From Bacteroidales bacterium (GTDB lineage Bacteria > Bacteroidota > Bacteroidia > Bacteroidales > Bacteroidaceae), in the NCBI GenBank assembly GCA_030532685.1, contig JAUNKN010000005.1:16941-80940 (forward strand): DNA of 64,000 bases, given 5' to 3'. Below are positions 1 through 7,842 of the stretch, piece by piece. How positions within the stretch are numbered: the first letter of the stretch is position 1; every line of letters starts with the position of its first letter. The position numbers were made by a program, and so were the translations under genes. A model generated the notes under the pieces. The model saw only the letters and a program-made list of their open reading frames with translations. It searched no databases and was not told the origin of the DNA.

Positions 1-732
1 TCCGCGCTGAGCGTTGTGTAAGTCATAGATATTGCCAGCCAAAGGCGAATGAATGAGCAATGTTTGCTTATAGATTTCGTCGGGAGTGATGGTGTGACGA
101 TAAGTGCGGAGAATAGCAGCGCGCTGCTCCAAAAGGAGTTCGACAAAAGCTGGAGTGATGCTACACCAGTTGTAGCCATTGCGAAAATGCCCGAGGTCAT
201 AGCGCTGGTAGCGCAAGCGCTGCTCCATGCTCAGCACGGCCTTGCGGATGGGATTGGTCAGTCGGTGGCGCCAAAGGTGCTTACGTTTGTTCATGTAGGC
301 GGCAAAAAGCGTATGGCGGCCTATCTTGCGGTCGAGCGTTCGGTGCTGTACCGTTTCCGTATTCCAAAATCCCACAAACTCTTTTCCTTCATGGCGGTCG
401 AAAAAATCGAGAATTTCCTCAATGGGTTTGAGCGGCATGTCTACTCCCGAAAGCAGGTGGTAGTGAGCAAACCCTCCCATTTCATGAGCCGCAGCAAACA
501 GCCGTAGTTCCACTTTTACCTGAGAGATGTCGGCCCAATAGACCTCTTGCGAGGGAAGCAGCGTAATCGTAGCTTGGGGCAATCGAAACTTTCCAAAAAG
601 AGCCTGCATCGCTTTGGCGCGTCGATCAATGTGCAGAAAGATGTGGCTGCGCTCATGGTCGAGCAGCAGGAGCAGTGTGCGGAGCAGTTCGGGATTGTCG
701 TGTGCGTAGATGAGAAAAGCGTGTCGTTTCAT
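1..732 (-). CDS. GT14-type (core-2/I-branching) glycosyltransferase, partial
   Basis: The open frame starts at the ATG at 732 and runs without a stop off the left edge, so the C-terminus is missing (244 codons seen). The N-terminus MKRHAFLIYAHDNPELL followed by HIFLHIDRR is typical of the beta-1,6-N-acetylglucosaminyltransferase family (PF02485): a nucleotide-sugar binding fold opening with an 'AYLIxAHxNP' strand and an 'HxDxK'-like segment. A later ITPDEIYKQTLL segment matches the conserved 'DE.F.QTL' region of the family. The start overlaps the stop of the upstream transferase by 4 bp (ATGA), so the two are almost certainly translationally coupled. The likely role is transfer of a sugar onto a surface glycan; acceptor unknown. 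Confidence 0.85.
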   Translation of the reverse strand, partial: MKRHAFLIYAHDNPELLRTLLLLLDHERSHIFLHIDRRAKAMQALFGKFRLPQATITLLPSQEVYWADISQVKVELRLFAAAHEMGGFAHYHLLSGVDMPLKPIEEILDFFDRHEGKEFVGFWNTETVQHRTLDRKIGRHTLFAAYMNKRKHLWRHRLTNPIRKAVLSMEQRLRYQRYDLGHFRNGYNWCSITPAFVELLLEQRAAILRTYRHTITPDEIYKQTLLIHSPLAGNIYDLHNAQRG

Positions 733-1640
733 GCTTCAGGAGGAAAGAGTGTTTCGAGTTGTGCAAAAGCACGTACCATCGTGTCATCGCGGCGAATGGC
801 TCCGCAAGCTCGCAGTTCGGTTTCGCAGTGTGTGCCCACGATGCGGTCGTATTCGGCTTCGAGTCGTCCTTGCCGATACAGGTCGAGGAAGTAGCGCCAA
901 TGACGTCCACCATGCCGCGAGGGGTTTCGCTCCAACTGCTCTCCGCCATTCACCACTTTACGTACAAAAGCCTCTCGTCCCAAATGGTTGTAGTGATAGA
1001 TGCAGATGGTGCTCTGCCGTTGCAGTTGGGGCATCATTTTCACCTTGTGGTTGCCCATGGCAATTTGCACATAGCTCGCGGTGCGATGCATCACTTTGTG
1101 AGGGTGAGGGCCAAAGATACTGTAGAGCGAGAGGTCCAAGGCTTGACGTATGGGGCACTCGTGTGCCGTTTCTTGCCATTGGTCAAAAGGTAGGTGCTCC
1201 TGCGGTCGCATCCCTACCACTTCGCAGCGCAACACATTGGCACGCGTGGCAGAGATTTCGTCTTTAAGACTACCCGTAGGAGCATACCAAAATTCGTCAC
1301 CATCGGCATTGATCACCCAGTCCGCTCCATATTTTTCCTTCGCCAAGAGCACCATGCGGTGCACCCAACGCTTTTGCTGATAGTCCTCGCCAGGCTCGTT
1401 TATCGCTTCGAGCACCCATCCTTTCCGCTGATAGCGCGCTATGATGTCGGCCGTGCCATCGGTCGAATTGTTGTTGGTGATGATGAAACCATCGACCCCC
1501 ATCATGCGGTGAAAGCGCAGGTTGTGCTCCAGCAGTTGCGCCTCGTTCTTGACCAGTAGGGTCATGATGAGCCGCGGCTGCGGTGTGGTGCGCAGTGTAC
1601 GGGGCAGTTCGCCCAAAGCACGAAGAAAGGCAAGAAACAT
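729..1640 (-). CDS. Glycosyltransferase family 2 protein (Glyco_tranf_2_4/GT92-like)
   Basis: 303 aa. After a short leader, MTLLVKNEAQLLEHNLRFH begins a GT-A fold of the type found in PF13704: 'VKNE..LL..NLRFH...GVD.FIITNNNSTDGT', then the metal-binding 'INADGDEFW' (DxD-like DGDE). No signal peptide or membrane segment is seen, so it is probably cytoplasmic or peripheral. It lies 25 bp after the fucosyltransferase stop and overlaps the next gene by 4 bp, forming a three-gene operon for decorating a surface polysaccharide or LPS. An internal start at residue 26 (M before TLLVKNE) is possible and would remove a weakly conserved leader. Donor sugar not inferable. Confidence 0.88.
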   Translation of the reverse strand: MFLAFLRALGELPRTLRTTPQPRLIMTLLVKNEAQLLEHNLRFHRMMGVDGFIITNNNSTDGTADIIARYQRKGWVLEAINEPGEDYQQKRWVHRMVLLAKEKYGADWVINADGDEFWYAPTGSLKDEISATRANVLRCEVVGMRPQEHLPFDQWQETAHECPIRQALDLSLYSIFGPHPHKVMHRTASYVQIAMGNHKVKMMPQLQRQSTICIYHYNHLGREAFVRKVVNGGEQLERNPSRHGGRHWRYFLDLYRQGRLEAEYDRIVGTHCETELRACGAIRRDDTMVRAFAQLETLFPPEA

Positions 1641-1665
1641 AGGGGGAATGGGGAAAGATGAATCG

Positions 1666-2511
1666 TTATTGTGTGCTTACTTGGAGCCAACTCGGAGGTA
1701 GGATACTCGTGTCGTCGCTCTGTTTGGTCCAGCGGTTGGGGGCAACAACAAGTTTGTCGGCACGAGGGTTGAGCCATGCGCCCCACCAAGAAAAGGTGCT
1801 ATTGCTGATGATGTGATGGCGGCAGCGACTCATGAGCATCATGTCTTGCCAAGAATCCTCGCCCGTGTTCCAATCGACATAGACCGTGTCGGCAGGAAGG
1901 GCAAGCTGTTCGCGCACCCATTGCATATCGTCGGAAAAGACGTAGAAGCGCGGATTTTCGACCCGCTTGCGCACGGCGGTCAGTGCATTGCGAAAATAGG
2001 CCTCGCTGCACACTCCTCCCACCGAGGCAAAATGTTGAGGAAGGAGATAGTCGCCACGGCGCACATGGAGCGAAACGGAGCGAGATTCACGCGCCAGCGC
2101 ATCGGCCTGGGCGATGCTTTGGGCATTGGCTTGCGTCATGTCGAAAGTGAAGGCCTTGCGCACCTCCTCCTCGATGTCGAGAAAGTACTTCTCGTGCTGA
2201 TAAAAGCCCTTGAAGTAGAGCAAAGGCCAGCCCTGTGGCTCACGATAGGCACGCAGGCTACCGCCCTGCTTGCGCTCCAAGATGGTGCGGAAGAAGAGAA
2301 ACTCCACCACCTTCTTGAACGCCTGCGGAAAGCACACTTCTGTGCGCGGCAGGCCAAACACGCGGTGCATCTCATAACCATGGTGCACCTTGTAGTGTTG
2401 CATGTCGCTCAGGTCAATATAGGTATGGGGGAAATCGCGGCGCATGCGCAAATAGAGGGCATAGATGAACAGCTGATTGCCCAAACCGCCCGTCATTTTG
2501 ATGAGTCGCAT
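1666..2511 (-). CDS. Alpha-1,2-fucosyltransferase (GT11)
   Basis: 281 aa, the normal size for bacterial GT11. It opens with the family hallmark GGLGNQLFIYALYL (residues 8-21), carries the GDP-fucose-binding motif HVRRGDY (residues 149-155), and ends with the conserved SNSTFSWWGAWLN region. GT11 enzymes transfer L-fucose from GDP-fucose in alpha-1,2 linkage to a galactose-type acceptor. It is the first gene of the minus-strand operon with the two downstream transferases, and is divergent from the GT2 gene starting at 2591. A fucosylated surface glycan is therefore likely; the exact acceptor is an inference that cannot be made here. Confidence 0.94.
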   Translation of the reverse strand: MRLIKMTGGLGNQLFIYALYLRMRRDFPHTYIDLSDMQHYKVHHGYEMHRVFGLPRTEVCFPQAFKKVVEFLFFRTILERKQGGSLRAYREPQGWPLLYFKGFYQHEKYFLDIEEEVRKAFTFDMTQANAQSIAQADALARESRSVSLHVRRGDYLLPQHFASVGGVCSEAYFRNALTAVRKRVENPRFYVFSDDMQWVREQLALPADTVYVDWNTGEDSWQDMMLMSRCRHHIISNSTFSWWGAWLNPRADKLVVAPNRWTKQSDDTSILPPSWLQVSTQ

Positions 2512-2559
2512 AGCTTAATTTTATATCCTGCGGTCCTCGCCCATACCGCAATTAGTTTG

Positions 2560-2567
2560 TACTTTTG
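2560..2567 (+). promoter_or_regulatory. Bacteroidetes-type -7 promoter element
   Basis: TACTTTTG fits TAnnTTTG. The predicted transcript start (about 2574) is 17 bp before the ATG at 2591, which supports that start over the in-frame TTG at 2576. No good -33 TTTG was found. Confidence 0.55.
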
Positions 2568-2590
2568 TAATCTCATTGTCTCTCCTTCCT

Positions 2591-3415
2591 ATGGCACTTT
2601 CTTCCCTTCCTCTCGTGAGTATTGTTACGGTGTGTCGCAATGCCCAAACGACCATCGAGGCCACGCTTCGCTCAGTGCTCCACTTGCACTATCCTGCGCT
2701 GGAGCAAATCGTCATTGATGGGCTTTCTACCGACGGAACGCTCGAGGCGATAGAGCGTCTGGCCTCCAGCTTTCGGGAGCGTGGCATAGCCTTGCGTGTT
2801 GTGAGCGAAAAAGATGCAGGCATCTACGATGCGATGAACAAGGGTGCGGCCCTCGCTCAGGGCGAGTGGGTGTGCTACATGAATGCAGGCGACAGTTTTG
2901 CACAGCCCGAGGTGTTGCAGCAACTCTTGGGGCAGCCTCTCGGAGAGAATTGCGGGGTGGTATATGGGCAGGTCGCCTTGCGCAAATCTTTTGGCGATGT
3001 GGTGATGCGTCCCAAGCCCATCGACTACCTGCGCAAAAAGATGGCTTTTTGTCACCAAGCGTCGCTGGTGCGCACGGTATTGTTGCAGGCACAACCTTTC
3101 GACCTTCGCTATCGCCTTGCAGCAGACTATGCATGGTTTCGTCGCTATTGGAAGAGCGGGGGCGGCTTCCAATATCGCGAGGTGGTCGTGGCCATCTTCG
3201 AGGCCGAAGGGGGAGCCTCTTCCTCGCAGCGGCTGCGCGTGAATCGTGAGTATGCTCAAATTCGTGGCATCGACCACACTTGGGCCTGGCGCTTGCGCTA
3301 CGCCTGGAAGTGGTGCACGGTGCAGCTCAAGGGACTTTGGCGCAACTGCATTCCGAAATCATGGAGCGAGCAGTTGCGTGCGGCCAACTACAAACGCTTG
3401 CAGGCGCGGCGATGA
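2591..3415 (+). CDS. Glycosyltransferase family 2 protein (WcaA/WcaE-like)
   Basis: 274 aa from the ATG at 2591. The first strand VSIVTVCRNAQTTIEATLRS, the IDGLSTDGT loop, the DAGIYDAMNKG segment and the acidic YMNAGD metal site are the standard order of motifs in colanic-acid-type GT2 enzymes. The C-terminal third is basic and aromatic (WKSGGGFQYREVVVAIFE), also typical of that group. It is a single gene read divergently from the fucosyltransferase operon with its own promoter, and ends at a strong hairpin with a T-run (3494-3537). The most likely role is adding a sugar to an exopolysaccharide or O-antigen repeat; substrate unknown. Confidence 0.9.
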   Translation: MALSSLPLVSIVTVCRNAQTTIEATLRSVLHLHYPALEQIVIDGLSTDGTLEAIERLASSFRERGIALRVVSEKDAGIYDAMNKGAALAQGEWVCYMNAGDSFAQPEVLQQLLGQPLGENCGVVYGQVALRKSFGDVVMRPKPIDYLRKKMAFCHQASLVRTVLLQAQPFDLRYRLAADYAWFRRYWKSGGGFQYREVVVAIFEAEGGASSSQRLRVNREYAQIRGIDHTWAWRLRYAWKWCTVQLKGLWRNCIPKSWSEQLRAANYKRLQARR

Positions 3416-3493
3416 GGCGAAGCGGTGTTTAGTTTTTGCGGAAAAGCAGGCTGTGTTCTTCATGAAGGAAACGGGCAACGCTCGCCCACCCTC

Positions 3494-3537
3494 CTACGTG
3501 GGAAGGAAAAATTCCTACGTCCCACGTAGATTTTTTT
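3494..3537 (+). terminator. Terminator-like hairpin made from the CTACGTGGGA repeat
   Basis: CTACGTGGGA (3494-3503) pairs with TCCCACGTAG (3520-3529); inside it AGGAA pairs with TTCCT; seven T's follow. It lies 80 bp after the GT2 stop and is one copy of a dispersed repeat also present near 13.3, 22.8, 34.6, 46.6 and 64.0 kb. Confidence 0.75.
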
Positions 3538-3662
3538 GCTTCCCATTCCCGACGACTCGTCACGTAGACGGGTCGTTGTTGTTTGTACACAATGGTGTAG
3601 GATTGGGCAAGAAAATGTTTCGGGGCGGAAGGCTCACTTTTATCTCCGCGTTTCTCCCTCTG

Positions 3663-3988
3663 CTCGCGCGCGTGCGCGCCCGCACACCCTTAGAACAAAC
3701 GACTTTTTCCTTCCACTCCTTCCACAACACAAGAAAACTCATTCATTATCAATCGCTTGGAAGTGTAAGTAAAACAAGGTTCTAAAACTACGGATGTACA
3801 CGAACCTACACAAAGTCGCGAGTCTCTCTCGCCTCTCAGTTGCCCTCATCGGTCGCTTGTGGAAGCAAAGTGGAAGCAAAATCGTGTTTGCTTCCATCTC
3901 TTTTCCTCCTCATTTTCAACACAATACTTGAAAGTATGGAAGCAGTGGAAGGAAAAAACTTGACCTTATATAGGGGGTACGCGCGAGA
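3663..3988. repeat. Long-inverted-repeat intergenic element, copy A
   Basis: About 326 bp between two convergent genes. The left end is CTCGCGCGCGTGCGCG, followed by CCCTTA and TTTTTCCTTCCACTCCTTCCA; the right end mirrors it (TGGAAGCAGTGGAAGGAAAA, then TATATAGGGGG and ACGCGCGAGA). The inner part holds a second inverted pair, TGTGGAAGCAAAGTGGAAGC against TTTGCTTCCA. The same architecture recurs at 13.5, 22.5, 43.5 and 63.7 kb. No convincing protein-coding frame is seen. The rest of the 3416-4078 gap holds only the CTACGT hairpin and unremarkable sequence. Confidence 0.8.
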
Positions 3989-4078
3989 GAACGGCTCTCC
4001 AAGGCGCAATGGGCAACAAAGCATACGTAGCTTGATTGGGCACTTCGGGATTGTGCCCTCCTAAGAGGGAGAGCCCTC

Positions 4079-5560
4079 CTATCGTTCGCCCGTGTGATAC
4101 TGCTGCATGATGCGCAAACAAGCCTCGGCATCGAAACCACGGGCTTCGGCATAGGCTTCGGCCAGGGTGCGTAACATGGCAGGCGTAGCAGGAAGACGCA
4201 GGAAGTTTTTGCAGCCCTGCTCCCTATCGACCTTGCGAAAGCGAATGCGGTTCAGATCGAGCAGATCGGAATGGATGCTCCCATCGGCCTCGCGCCTCAA
4301 AAGGATGTTGCCACGAGAGAAGTCGGAGTGCAACCAACCACGCTCATGGAGCTGGGCCGCCACTTGTGCCACGTGGCGCAAATAGTCGTCGCGATGCGGC
4401 AGGGCATCGTCCATAAGGGCCATGTAGGGGAGAGGACAGCTGCTGCGCAGCGAGACATAGTAGCTGCGAGTGAAGAGCAGACCGCTACGCTCCTCGAGAT
4501 AGGCCACGGGCTCAGGCGTGCCGATGTGGGCTGCACGGAGCATCTGTGCATACTCGAAACTGCGGCGTGCCTTGGACTTGCGCAGCAGGCCGTAGGCGAT
4601 GCGGTTGATGAGATTAGGCACGCGAAATTCCTTGACCACAAAACTATGAGGAGGAAAATCGAATTGGCGAATTTCGTTGCGATTTTTGAAGATGACCTGC
4701 CCCGTGTCGAGTGCAAAGCGACGAGGCAGTGCTTTCACGAAATAGGAGAAACGCTCCCACGCTTGCGCCACCTTGAAGCGGCGAGGATGCCAGCAACGAT
4801 ACAAGAGGTTGAAGAGTAGCGACCAAGAGCGCATTTGACGCAAGGGGCCACCCAAATACTGCTCGAAGAAGTCGGGATGCAATCGGTTGAGCGTGGCCAC
4901 AACATGGTTTTTGAGCTGGCGGTCGCGGGTGCGCTTGGATTGCGCTTGGACCCGATAAAAGAGCCCAACACGCTCGCTGCGCATCACTTGACCTCCTCCC
5001 TTCAAAACGGCTATCCAAAAAGCCCAATCTTCGCGAGCTATGATGCTCTCGTCATAGCCTCCCACACGCTCCCAATCCTCACGACGATATAGAGCGCAGG
5101 TATCCATGATGTTATGGCGAGCCAACTCGGGCAGTGAAAAAGGCGGCAAGCGCCATTCGCCACTGCGCGCACCGAAAAATTCGGCACGAGGCACATAGGC
5201 TTTGACTTCGGGGTGGGCATCGAGGGCCTGCACGGCTTCGCCCATAAAGTGGGGGGCGATGCGATTGTCGGCATCGACGGGGAGAATGTAACGACCGCGA
5301 GCCTCACGAATGGCACGGTTGCGCGTAGCACATACGCCTTGATTGGACTGAGTGAACACGCGCACACGCTTCTCTCTTTGTGCCCATTCTTGTGCCAAAC
5401 GGAGAGTGGCATCGGTCGAACCATCGTCCATCACGACCACTTCAAAGTGAGGATAGTCGCTGGCCACAATGGCGTGTAGCGTTTCGTCGAGATAGGCAGC
5501 AGCATTGTAGGCTGGCACCACCACCGAGACTACTATATCTTGTCGAAGCCCTTCGTCCAT
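4079..5560 (-). CDS. GT2 glycosyltransferase fused to a Kdo/lipid A-core kinase-type domain
   Basis: 493 aa from the ATG at 5560 (MDEGLRQDIVVSVVVPAYN). Residues ~10-230 are a GT2 domain: VVVPAYNAAAYLDETL, VMDDGSTDATL, the VDADNRI metal site, and an EDWAFWIA acid segment. Residues ~280-493 form a small protein-kinase-like fold of the lipopolysaccharide kinase (InaA/Kdo kinase) type: an ATP-lysine strand FVVKEF, then the catalytic loop HSDFSRGNILL and a metal-binding DLLDLNRIRF. The pair suggests sugar addition and phosphorylation of inner-core LPS by one polypeptide at the inner membrane. The start overlaps the end of the upstream GT2 gene by 28 bp. An open leader further upstream (to 5653) lies inside the neighbour and is unlikely to be translated. 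Confidence 0.87.
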   Translation of the reverse strand: MDEGLRQDIVVSVVVPAYNAAAYLDETLHAIVASDYPHFEVVVMDDGSTDATLRLAQEWAQREKRVRVFTQSNQGVCATRNRAIREARGRYILPVDADNRIAPHFMGEAVQALDAHPEVKAYVPRAEFFGARSGEWRLPPFSLPELARHNIMDTCALYRREDWERVGGYDESIIAREDWAFWIAVLKGGGQVMRSERVGLFYRVQAQSKRTRDRQLKNHVVATLNRLHPDFFEQYLGGPLRQMRSWSLLFNLLYRCWHPRRFKVAQAWERFSYFVKALPRRFALDTGQVIFKNRNEIRQFDFPPHSFVVKEFRVPNLINRIAYGLLRKSKARRSFEYAQMLRAAHIGTPEPVAYLEERSGLLFTRSYYVSLRSSCPLPYMALMDDALPHRDDYLRHVAQVAAQLHERGWLHSDFSRGNILLRREADGSIHSDLLDLNRIRFRKVDREQGCKNFLRLPATPAMLRTLAEAYAEARGFDAEACLRIMQQYHTGER

Positions 5561-6246
5561 TTGGTCCAGTAGTATTTGAGAGGGTTGGTGTATTTGAGTT
5601 GTTTCCAAGGACGCGACCCGTGAGGGCGATGCAGCACGGGGAGCTGGCAACAAAGATAGTTGTGCAACCCCGCGGCTAAGCTTTCGTGCGAGATGCGCAC
5701 GTCAAACCAATTTTTCGTCTCGTCAAGTTGCTCGAAATCAAAAGCACGCAAAAGAGCGGGGGTGAGCAAAGAGCAGCAAAAGGAGCAGTGCTTCTTGTTA
5801 TCGACAATACCCTCCCAGCGTTTGGCATAGAGGTAGGGATAGTTCACACTTCCCTGCTCATCGACTGTGACTGCGGCTACGATACCACTATCGGGACGTT
5901 GCAGAGCGGCATCGGCCAACTGCTGCAAGGTGTGTGCTTGCACCGTAACATCGCTCTCCACGATGAGCAGCCCAGCATTGGACTCGAGCGCCAATCGCTG
6001 ACAGCGGCGCAAGACCAAGAGATAATTGGGCGAGGGATGCGTGGTGAGCGTGGCAAGATCGACCACTTCCACTCCCATAGCGGCAGCTTCACGATGAAGG
6101 CGCTCGGTGTTTTCGGGAGTAGAGAAGTCATTGTATATCGTGTAGCGATAGGGAATCGAGAGTTGGCTGCTAACGACGGCACGCATCGTTTCGAGCGTAC
6201 TGTCGATGCTGTCCTTGACGGGGGTAATGATGTGGAGAGCTTGCAT
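5533..6246 (-). CDS. GT2-like glycosyltransferase
   Basis: 237 aa. MQALHIITPVKDSIDSTLETM opens a GT-A fold; IYNDFSTPENT replaces the usual 'DDGSTD' loop and LLIVESDVTV is the acidic metal-site strand. The later segment CSFCCSLLTPALLRAFDF and KNWFDVRISHE correspond to the acceptor side. The tail (PHGSRPWKQLKYTNPLKYYW) is short and basic. It sits 10 bp after the metallophosphoesterase stop and overlaps the next gene by 28 bp, so it belongs to one transcript with both. Probably builds the same LPS-type glycan as its downstream partner; donor and acceptor are unknown. Confidence 0.85.
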   Translation of the reverse strand: MQALHIITPVKDSIDSTLETMRAVVSSQLSIPYRYTIYNDFSTPENTERLHREAAAMGVEVVDLATLTTHPSPNYLLVLRRCQRLALESNAGLLIVESDVTVQAHTLQQLADAALQRPDSGIVAAVTVDEQGSVNYPYLYAKRWEGIVDNKKHCSFCCSLLTPALLRAFDFEQLDETKNWFDVRISHESLAAGLHNYLCCQLPVLHRPHGSRPWKQLKYTNPLKYYWTKWTKGFDKI

Positions 6247-6256
6247 GAGGGAGGGC

Positions 6257-7624
6257 TTATTTCAATCCTTTCTTTCGCTTATAGTCGGCTATGCGTTGAG
6301 CGAAAGCGGCATCTTTTTTATTGCCAGGACGAGCCTGAAAATCGAGGCGTTCAGGGATATTTTTGGCGCGGTCGACAATGATGGACTGATCGTGCTCGCC
6401 TTTCACGATATCGATGGCGTCATAAAGCGCATGCGTGTGAGCATCGTAGCTGCGCAAAGCCAAAGTGTTGCCACTCACACAGATGGTTTGATAATATTGA
6501 TGTCCCGTGCCATAGCGGTCAAAACGTTCGTCCAGCTGGATGCGATAGTGCTTGGGCGAACAGTGGCTCACGAGATAGACGGGAGTCGTTTTTCTGCCTT
6601 GGTCGTCGCATTGCGTCATGCGGGCATAGGCGTGCTCATGGCCCTGCAAAACTAAATCGACGTTGTCATTGAGCATTTCGGCAAAAAGGGCACGATGCAC
6701 GAGATTATTGCTTGTGCCTTTGGCCGAATAGATGGGATGATGCAGTGCGACGATGTTCCAGCGAGCACGGCTTTCTTCAAGCGACTTGCTCAGCCAATTG
6801 CGCTGGGCCGTGAGGAAAGGGAGTTCACGATTGGAGTCGAGCAAATAAAGCTGTGCATCACGATAGGGAAGCGTGTACACGTGGTTCTCGTCGCGTTTGG
6901 AAGCCAAAAAGTAAGGAAAAGTCAGTGCAAAACGGTGCTCCAATTTACGAATAGGATATTTCAGATATTCGTGATTGCCTGTCACGGCGAGTATAGGAAG
7001 ACTTTGCGCCAGCGAATCGATGCCGCGAAAGGCTTCGTTCCAATACTCATGAGTGGGACGCTCGATAAGGTCGCCGCCAAAAAGAGCAAACTCCACATCG
7101 GGATGCATGCGCCAGGCATTCATCACCAATCGGTGCGTATCGCCCCCTAAACTATCCTGAACATCACCAAAATAAAGAAACTCGAAATCACCTGGCTGAC
7201 GACTGTCGTGGCAGGGCATCGCAAAACGATGCCACGAAGAAACGGCCTTGCCCGATTGCACTCGATAGCCATACACGTGTCCCGCTTCGAGTTGAGGCAG
7301 AGCGGCGTGATAGTAGGCAGCCTTCCCACTGCGCGACACAAACACTTCGCCCTCGGCAGGGAGACACACTTGGGTGTTGATGGTGGAATCGTGCAGCTCG
7401 ATATAGGAGGGGCGTACCACTGTGTCGCAGACCCACGACAAAAGGCGTGAGCAAGGACCATCGTTGCCAAAAGTGAGAAGAATGCGTTGAGGCGTGGGTT
7501 CGGGAAGATAAGGAGCTTCGGGAGGATTGCCAAACCACGCTCCCCAGCGCACTATCGTGAGCACGACCAAAGCTGCCACCACAAGGGTGGCAAAGGCGAG
7601 AGAGAAGCGAGTTTTACGTTTCAT
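6257..7624 (-). CDS. Metallophosphoesterase with N-terminal anchor (purple-acid-phosphatase-like)
   Basis: 455 aa from the ATG at 7624, chosen because MKRKTRFSLAFATLVVAALVVLTIV-type sequence (basic residues then one hydrophobic stretch) makes a clean signal anchor; in-frame starts at 7657 (ATG) and 7666 (GTG) exist. A beta-rich Fn3-like region follows, then the calcineurin fold: YFGDVQD, FGGDLIE, VTGNHEY, ALHHPIYS and QGHEHAYAR give the full set of metal ligands. The family hydrolyses phosphomonoesters or diesters outside the cytoplasm. First gene of an operon with two glycosyltransferases, so a role in trimming lipid-linked or LPS phosphate is plausible but not shown. Confidence 0.88.
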   Translation of the reverse strand: MKRKTRFSLAFATLVVAALVVLTIVRWGAWFGNPPEAPYLPEPTPQRILLTFGNDGPCSRLLSWVCDTVVRPSYIELHDSTINTQVCLPAEGEVFVSRSGKAAYYHAALPQLEAGHVYGYRVQSGKAVSSWHRFAMPCHDSRQPGDFEFLYFGDVQDSLGGDTHRLVMNAWRMHPDVEFALFGGDLIERPTHEYWNEAFRGIDSLAQSLPILAVTGNHEYLKYPIRKLEHRFALTFPYFLASKRDENHVYTLPYRDAQLYLLDSNRELPFLTAQRNWLSKSLEESRARWNIVALHHPIYSAKGTSNNLVHRALFAEMLNDNVDLVLQGHEHAYARMTQCDDQGRKTTPVYLVSHCSPKHYRIQLDERFDRYGTGHQYYQTICVSGNTLALRSYDAHTHALYDAIDIVKGEHDQSIIVDRAKNIPERLDFQARPGNKKDAAFAQRIADYKRKKGLK

Positions 7625-7842
7625 AAAGATAGAGAGAGTGAATTGTTGAGCATTCATTCGTTTCACGCATTTTTAAGGCGAGGGCGAGCAAAGATGTGAG
7701 GCGAGAGGAAGAACTCGCTACCTTGGCCAGCCATCTCCCTTTGTGCAGAACCTGCGTAAAAGTTGCCAACAAGCAGAGGGCGAAATACGAGAAAAAAGAG
7801 CCTATAAGTTCAGCAAAAGCAGATTTTGAACGTGAGGTTCAT

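Noticed and set aside
3246-3785. 179-codon plus-strand frame after the GT2 gene
   Set aside because: It starts inside the GT2 gene and runs through the terminator hairpin and element A; no domain.
3663-3988. Complete insertion sequence at element A
   Set aside because: Only ~326 bp with no transposase frame and no clear target-site duplication; at most a non-autonomous element.
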